Positions 57,987 to 64,000 of a DNA stretch of 64,000 bases are shown here, piece by piece; position 1 is the stretch's first letter; every line of letters begins with the position of its first letter. The translations under genes and the position numbers were made by a program. The DNA comes from Shewanella maritima. GTDB taxonomy: Bacteria; Pseudomonadota; Gammaproteobacteria; Enterobacterales; Shewanellaceae. The stretch is from assembly GCF_004295345.1 (NCBI RefSeq), contig NZ_CP036200.1, positions 2,743,501 through 2,807,500 of the forward strand, in the 5' to 3' direction. The notes under the pieces are model-generated. The model ran no database searches, was not told where the DNA came from, and saw only the letters and a list, made by a program, of their open reading frames with translations.

Positions 57987-58442
57987 TTAACGATTTTGCC
58001 TATTACGGCTGGCTAATGCAGCCAGCCGTTTTAGTTTTTCACCGAGAGTTCCTTCAACCTGATCTGCCAAAGCTTCAATATGTTCTGCTGATTGTGAGCT
58101 GATTTTAGATTGATTAACGGTGGTGGGTCTTGCAGCAATTGCTAATCGAGGATTTATTTTTACCTCAATAGCGGTTAGCATCGGTAGAGTTTCAGCCTGA
58201 AGTTGTCGTAGTAGTTTAGGCTTTTGAAAATTGATCCTTGATGCCCAGGCAGCCGAGGACGTTTCAATAACAAGAACATCCTGGCGAAGGTTAGCCACAC
58301 GTAGCTGATCTGCCACAGGACCACTGACAGCCTGTTTTACATAGTGATTTAGGTTAGCCAGTAGTTCTGCTTTCTCAGCTAGCCCAGGAATTTCATCTGC
58401 CTGATGAATGATGCTGCTGAGGTCTTGAGGGAGCTTTTTCAT
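57987..58442 (-). CDS. DUF721/DciA-like protein
   Basis: The 151-residue protein has a DUF721 domain (NHYVKQAVSGPVADQLRVAN and VLVIETSSAAWASRINFQ) near residues 28-95. DciA proteins load the DnaB helicase in bacteria without DnaC. The position between lpxC and secA, convergent to lpxC, recurs in related genomes in place of E. coli secM. A DciA role is inferred from the family only. Confidence 0.82.
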   Translation of the reverse strand: MKKLPQDLSSIIHQADEIPGLAEKAELLANLNHYVKQAVSGPVADQLRVANLRQDVLVIETSSAAWASRINFQKPKLLRQLQAETLPMLTAIEVKINPRLAIAARPTTVNQSKISSQSAEHIEALADQVEGTLGEKLKRLAALASRNRQNR

Positions 58443-58469
58443 ATGATAATTAAATGGCTAAAATAGGCT

Positions 58470-59372
58470 ATGAGTGTAACAGTTTTTATTCAAGGTCGGA
58501 ATGGCGTCACCCGTTGGCAGCCTGGTAAGCGATGGTTTTTACTTCCACTAATGTTAATGGTGGCAGGTACCGGCCTATATCAATACAGCGAAGACCGCTT
58601 CGCCCAGCAACAAGCTCAAGTTGACGAAAATGAACAACTACGCGAGCAACATAAGCAGCAAGTTGTTGAGCTTAAATCTGCAACAGAATCCCAGCTGGCA
58701 TTACTGGTCACTCATGTGGCGCAGTTGCAAGCACAAATTACCCGCCTAGAAGCATTAGGTCAGCAAGTGGCTGACAATAACCTAATGGCTGACCAGTTCG
58801 ATTTTTCCGAGCAAGCTGGTGTGGGTGGTTTGAATGACATTGGTCGTAATATTGAACTTAATCAATTGATCGATGATATGAATTCTTTGGCTTCAAGAAT
58901 TGATAATAATAGTATGCAATTATCTCTACTTGAAACCGTCTCCTCTAATCTCCATATAGATAAAGAGCGATACATTTCAGGGCGGCCGATCACCAAAGGT
59001 TGGTTATCGTCTGCCTATGGTTTACGTAATGATCCTTTCACAGGCAGAAGAACGATGCACAAAGGCATCGACTTTGCTGGCAGTGAAGGCGCTGATGTAG
59101 TTGCTACTGCCGCAGGGGTGGTAACTTGGTCAGGAAGTATGTTTGGTTATGGCGAGTTAGTCGAAATTGATCATGGCAATGGTCTGCGAACTCGGTATGG
59201 ACACAATAAAGCTTTGTCAGTAAACGTTGGCGATGTCGTTGCCAAAGGCGACATTATTGCCAGTATGGGTAGTACAGGCAGGTCAACAGGCCCGCATGTG
59301 CATTACGAGGTATTACGAAAAGGACAACAAATTGACCCGAGTAAATTTGTTTATCGTAAAGCCAGTTTATAA
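58470..59372 (+). CDS. Membrane-anchored M23 family peptidoglycan peptidase
   Basis: The 300-residue protein has one membrane helix near residues 23-40, a coiled coil (residues ~45-105) and a C-terminal M23 (LytM) domain from about residue 185. The zinc ligands are kept: HKGIDFAG (HxxxD) and HVHYE, so it should be an active endopeptidase rather than an EnvC-type activator. It is divergent from the DUF721 gene by 27 bp and upstream of secA. Confidence 0.9.
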   Translation: MSVTVFIQGRNGVTRWQPGKRWFLLPLMLMVAGTGLYQYSEDRFAQQQAQVDENEQLREQHKQQVVELKSATESQLALLVTHVAQLQAQITRLEALGQQVADNNLMADQFDFSEQAGVGGLNDIGRNIELNQLIDDMNSLASRIDNNSMQLSLLETVSSNLHIDKERYISGRPITKGWLSSAYGLRNDPFTGRRTMHKGIDFAGSEGADVVATAAGVVTWSGSMFGYGELVEIDHGNGLRTRYGHNKALSVNVGDVVAKGDIIASMGSTGRSTGPHVHYEVLRKGQQIDPSKFVYRKASL

Positions 59373-59421
59373 ATTCGGTTATTGCGCTTAGCGCCAAACC
59401 AGCAAGAGAAAAGTGATTAAG

Positions 59422-62142
59422 ATGTTAGGTAAATTACTGACAAAAGTATTTGGAAGTCGCAACGACCGTACCTTGAAAAGCCTTGGCAAGGTTGTCAAAA
59501 AGATCAATGCCCTAGAAGCTGAATACGAGCAATATTCTGACGAACAACTAAAAGCGAAAACAGCAGAATTCCGCGAGCGTATTGGAGCTGGTGAATCATT
59601 GGATGCGATTATGGCAGAAGCCTTCGCAACCGTGCGTGAAGCATCTAAGCGTGTATTTGAAATGCGTCATTTTGACGTGCAGTTACTTGGTGGCATGGTA
59701 CTCGATAGTAACCGTATCGCCGAAATGCGCACCGGTGAAGGTAAAACCCTAACAGCTACCTTACCTGCGTATTTAAATGGTTTAACAGGTAAAGGCGTTC
59801 ATATTATTACCGTGAACGATTACCTAGCGCGTCGTGATGCTGAAAATAATCGTCCTCTATTTGAGTTCCTTGGTTTAAGCGTAGGTATTAACGTTGCTGG
59901 TCTTGGCCAAGCTGAGAAGAAAGAAGCTTACGGCTCAGACATTACTTACGGTACCAACAATGAATTTGGTTTCGATTATCTGCGCGACAACATGGCGTTT
60001 TCACCGCAAGAGCGAGTGCAGCGTCCACTACACTACGCACTAATCGATGAAGTTGACTCGATTCTTATCGATGAAGCTCGTACTCCGCTTATTATTTCTG
60101 GTGCTGCAGAAGATAGCTCTGAACTCTACATTAAGGTCAACACCTTAATTCCAAGCCTGATCCGCCAAGATAAAGAAGACACTGAAGATTATGTTGGCGA
60201 AGGTGACTTCACTGTTGATGAAAAAGCAAAACAGGTTCATTTAACTGAGCGCGGCCAAGAAAAGGTTGAAGCACTGTTAGTTGAGCGTGAGATGTTATCT
60301 GAAGACGACTCGCTATACTCGGCTTCTAATATTTCACTACTGCATCACGTATATGCAGCGCTTCGTGCTCACACCTTATTCGAGCGTGACGTTGATTACA
60401 TCATTCAAGACGGTGACGTTGTAATTGTTGATGAGCACACAGGTCGTACTATGCCTGGTCGTCGCTGGTCAGAAGGTTTACACCAGGCCGTAGAAGCCAA
60501 AGAAGGTGTCAACATTCAAAATGAAAACCAAACGCTAGCTTCCATTACCTTCCAGAATTACTTCCGTCAATACGAGAAGTTAGCGGGTATGACAGGTACT
60601 GCAGACACTGAAGCGTTTGAGTTCCAGCACATCTATGGTCTAGATACAGTTGTTGTTCCAACTAACCGCCCTATGGTTAGGGATGACATGGCTGACTTGG
60701 TTTACCTAACTGCAGGTGAGAAATATCAAGCCATCATCAAAGACATCCAAGGTTGTCGTGAGCGTGGTCAGCCTGTACTTGTTGGTACCGTGTCGATTGA
60801 GCAATCAGAATTGCTGGCGACGTTACTAAAGCAAGCCAAGATCCCTCATAACGTACTTAATGCCAAGTTCCATGAAAAAGAAGCTGACATCGTCGCCCAA
60901 GCCGGCCGTTTAGGTGCAGTGACTATTGCAACTAACATGGCAGGTCGTGGTACCGATATCGTGTTAGGTGGTAACTGGAATATGGAAGTGGCAGCACTTC
61001 AAGAACCAACTGACGAGCAAATCGCTAAGATCAAAGCTGATTGGCAAATCCGTCATGATGAGGTGGTTGCTGCAGGTGGTCTACACATTCTTGGTACAGA
61101 GCGTCATGAATCTCGCCGTATCGATAACCAGCTACGTGGTCGTGCTGGTCGTCAAGGTGATGCAGGTTCATCTCGTTTTTACTTGTCGATGGAAGATAGC
61201 TTAATGCGTATCTTCGCCTCTGAGCGCGTATCTGGCATGATGAAAAAGCTAGGTATGGAAGAAGGTGAAGCGATTGAGCATCCATGGGTATCGCGTGCAA
61301 TTGAAAACGCGCAACGTAAAGTAGAGCAACGTAACTTCGATATCCGTAAGCAATTACTTGAGTACGACGATGTTGCTAACGATCAACGCCAAGTTGTGTA
61401 CTCACAGCGTAATGAGCTGATGGACACAGATAGCATCGAAGATACTATCCGTAACATTGAGCAAGATGTGATTACTAGCACCATCGATCAGTACATTCCG
61501 CCGCAATCTGTTGAAGAGCTATGGGACGTGGAAGGTCTAGAGCAACGTCTGCAAAATGAGTTTAACATTGCACTACCTGTAAAAGACTGGTTAGAGAAAG
61601 AAGACGATCTTCACGAAGAGACCTTACGTGAGCGTATTCTTGAAGCTTGGACGACTTCTTACAAAGCTAAAGAAGAAATGGTTGGCGAGCAGGTTCTACG
61701 TCAATTCGAAAAAGCTGTCATGTTGCAAACGTTAGATGGTCTTTGGAAAGAGCACTTATCTGCAATGGATCATCTACGCCAAGGTATCCACTTACGTGGT
61801 TACGCGCAAAAGAACCCTAAGCAAGAATATAAGCGTGAATCTTTTGAACTATTCCAGCAAATGCTAGAAAGCCTTAAGCATGACGTGATCAGTATTCTGT
61901 CTAAGGTACAAGTTCAAGCTCAGTCAGATGTTGATGAAATGGAGCAGCGTCGCCGCGAAGAGCAAGAGAAGATCCAGCGTGACTACCAACATGCAGCCGC
62001 TCAAGCGTTAGCTGAAGGTGAAGATACGGTTCCTCAAGGTCCACGCACTGTGGTGCGCGATGGACAGAAAGTTGGTCGTAATGATCCTTGTCCTTGTGGT
62101 TCTGGTAAGAAGTATAAGCAATGCCACGGCAAGCTATCTTAA
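59422..62142 (+). CDS. secA: SecA, preprotein translocase ATPase
   Basis: SecA drives export of unfolded proteins through SecYEG. The start at 59422 ([20 protein letters not shown]) matches the E. coli start; a GTG three codons upstream (59413) is better spaced from AAGAGAA and cannot be excluded. Walker A has [13 protein letters not shown] near residue 103 and the DEAD-like box [13 protein letters not shown] near residue 208. The preprotein crosslinking, helical wing and scaffold domains follow. The C-terminus carries the zinc and SecB site ([13 protein letters not shown]). Confidence 0.97.
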   Translation: MLGKLLTKVFGSRNDRTLKSLGKVVKKINALEAEYEQYSDEQLKAKTAEFRERIGAGESLDAIMAEAFATVREASKRVFEMRHFDVQLLGGMVLDSNRIAEMRTGEGKTLTATLPAYLNGLTGKGVHIITVNDYLARRDAENNRPLFEFLGLSVGINVAGLGQAEKKEAYGSDITYGTNNEFGFDYLRDNMAFSPQERVQRPLHYALIDEVDSILIDEARTPLIISGAAEDSSELYIKVNTLIPSLIRQDKEDTEDYVGEGDFTVDEKAKQVHLTERGQEKVEALLVEREMLSEDDSLYSASNISLLHHVYAALRAHTLFERDVDYIIQDGDVVIVDEHTGRTMPGRRWSEGLHQAVEAKEGVNIQNENQTLASITFQNYFRQYEKLAGMTGTADTEAFEFQHIYGLDTVVVPTNRPMVRDDMADLVYLTAGEKYQAIIKDIQGCRERGQPVLVGTVSIEQSELLATLLKQAKIPHNVLNAKFHEKEADIVAQAGRLGAVTIATNMAGRGTDIVLGGNWNMEVAALQEPTDEQIAKIKADWQIRHDEVVAAGGLHILGTERHESRRIDNQLRGRAGRQGDAGSSRFYLSMEDSLMRIFASERVSGMMKKLGMEEGEAIEHPWVSRAIENAQRKVEQRNFDIRKQLLEYDDVANDQRQVVYSQRNELMDTDSIEDTIRNIEQDVITSTIDQYIPPQSVEELWDVEGLEQRLQNEFNIALPVKDWLEKEDDLHEETLRERILEAWTTSYKAKEEMVGEQVLRQFEKAVMLQTLDGLWKEHLSAMDHLRQGIHLRGYAQKNPKQEYKRESFELFQQMLESLKHDVISILSKVQVQAQSDVDEMEQRRREEQEKIQRDYQHAAAQALAEGEDTVPQGPRTVVRDGQKVGRNDPCPCGSGKKYKQCHGKLS

Positions 62143-62163
62143 TCTGCAAGACATAAACCATTT

Positions 62164-62191
62164 AAAAGCAGCGCTCAGGCGCTGTTTTTTT
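62164..62191 (+). terminator. Terminator of secA
   Basis: CAGCGC, loop TCAG, GCGCTG, with AAAA and TTTTTTT on either side, starts 21 bp past the secA stop codon. Confidence 0.9.
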
Positions 62192-62390
62192 GTATCTAAG
62201 TTAAGCCGAAGATCCCGAGGTAATGTATTAGGCACTACATTAGGCTCTCTCTTAGTTATTCATTTGCCCGAAAAACGTATAAATTTTTGACTGGTGTGGA
62301 TAAGTTTGGGGGTAACTGGTGAGCTAAATGTGCGTATATAGGCACTTTTCAATTAATTCATAAAAAAGCGAAAATTTTCTTAAAAAGGGC
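62192..62390. other. Gap between secA and the rRNA promoters
   Basis: No gene is supported. The usual neighbour of secA in related bacteria, mutT, is absent. The AT-rich stretch near 62358-62385 fits an UP element for the first rRNA promoter. Confidence 0.5.
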
Positions 62391-62418
62391 TTGCGCGCCA
62401 ATTAAAACCCCCTATAAT
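62391..62418 (+). promoter_or_regulatory. rRNA operon promoter P1
   Basis: TTGCGC at 62391 is followed after 16 bp by a perfect TATAAT (62413-62418). A GC-rich discriminator (GCGCACCCAC) comes next, as expected for ppGpp-controlled rRNA promoters, and an A/T-rich UP element lies upstream. Confidence 0.85.
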
Positions 62419-62549
62419 GCGCACCCACTGACACGGCGAAGCAGCAAACATTAAGCGATAAGCTTAGTAAGCGCAGCTAGCCTGACAGCTTGGTTTGAGC
62501 GGTAACTAACCACTTAAATCAAGAGCGAAAAGAAAGTTTGAAAAAACGC

Positions 62550-62577
62550 TTGACGCTCACAAGGGAATGCGTAAAAT
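62550..62577 (+). promoter_or_regulatory. rRNA operon promoter P2
   Basis: TTGACG at 62550 with 16 bp to TAAAAT (62572-62577), 137 to 159 bp after the P1 elements. The tandem P1-P2 layout is standard. Confidence 0.8.
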
Positions 62578-62605
62578 ACGCAGCCCTGACCACTTAAACG
62601 GTCAA

Positions 62606-62617
62606 CGCTCTTTAACA
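62606..62617 (+). promoter_or_regulatory. rRNA leader boxA antitermination element
   Basis: CGCTCTTTAACA matches the boxA consensus (TGCTCTTTAACA) apart from its first base. It recruits the Nus factors. Confidence 0.85.
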
Positions 62618-62821
62618 ATTTATCAAGTAATCTGTGTGGACATTCACAGAGCGTTAAATTCGACAGATTCATCTTTTGATGAGTCACAAAATTTAAAACT
62701 CATTGATGTTCATACGACACAAGTTAATTTGAATTGTTCATTCAATTTAAATTGACGCATGACAGTAGAATTCATTGAGTCAGTTCTTTCTATTTTATAG
62801 AGAGTGACTGTAAAAACTTTT

Positions 62822-64000
<1,179 letters not shown>

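Noticed and set aside
62567..62755. 62-codon frame in the rRNA leader
   Set aside because: It lies in the P2 promoter and boxA leader and is not expected to be translated.

Overview
The window is chromosomal DNA of a Shewanella-like gammaproteobacterium. The evidence is a periplasmic tetraheme flavocytochrome c fumarate reductase that closely follows the Fcc3 family, a Shewanella-type MSHA pilus locus, the order murC-ftsQ without ddlB, and a 16S rRNA fragment with Shewanella-like signature stretches. Most of it is core genome. Novelty is concentrated at about 1.0-8.4 kb and in the pilin array at 32.8-36.7 kb.

Layout. 1-3.3 kb: the 5' part of a membrane sensor with a solute-binding domain, divergent from fccA, with a CRP-like site and evenly spaced TGCA palindromes between them. 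3.3-8.4 kb: accessory region. It holds a DUF2164 gene split by a 163-bp element with terminal inverted repeats, a Bax-inhibitor-1 family membrane protein, an unlisted 57-residue exported peptide, an ankyrin-repeat protein, and two minus-strand genes with integron attC-like sites (a small integrase-less cassette cluster). 8.4-15.8 kb: DUF971, hslU, hslV (behind a sigma-32-type promoter), ftsN, argS and priA, all minus strand. 16.3-20 kb: a FimV/LysM-like protein, rpmE and a malic enzyme. 20.2-36.7 kb: the MSHA locus, csrD/mshH, mshI, mshI2, J, K, L, M, N, E, G, F, B, followed by five tandem mshA-type major pilin genes in three transcription units. The usual minor-pilin genes mshC, D, O, P and Q are not here. 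37.2-40.5 kb: fadL, glpK and a small unknown gene. 40.9-62.1 kb: the division and cell-wall (dcw) cluster, mraZ, rsmH, ftsL, ftsI, murE, murF, mraY, murD, ftsW, murG, murC, ftsQ, ftsA, ftsZ and lpxC, then a DUF721/DciA-like gene, an M23 peptidase and secA. 62.4-64 kb: tandem rRNA promoters and the first ~1.18 kb of a 16S rRNA gene that runs off the window.

How it works together. The dcw genes make lipid-linked peptidoglycan precursors and the divisome; ftsN lies in its conserved place beside hslVU. The msh block encodes a type IV-like pilus machine: inner-membrane assembly proteins, a secretin, an ATPase, a platform protein and a family of divergent pilins. Three genes (the cassette gene at 6.8-7.4 kb, mshH, and the second mshA) each carry a one-base shift in a short homopolymer that breaks an otherwise intact frame. 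These are either real mutations or base-calling errors and should be resolved first.
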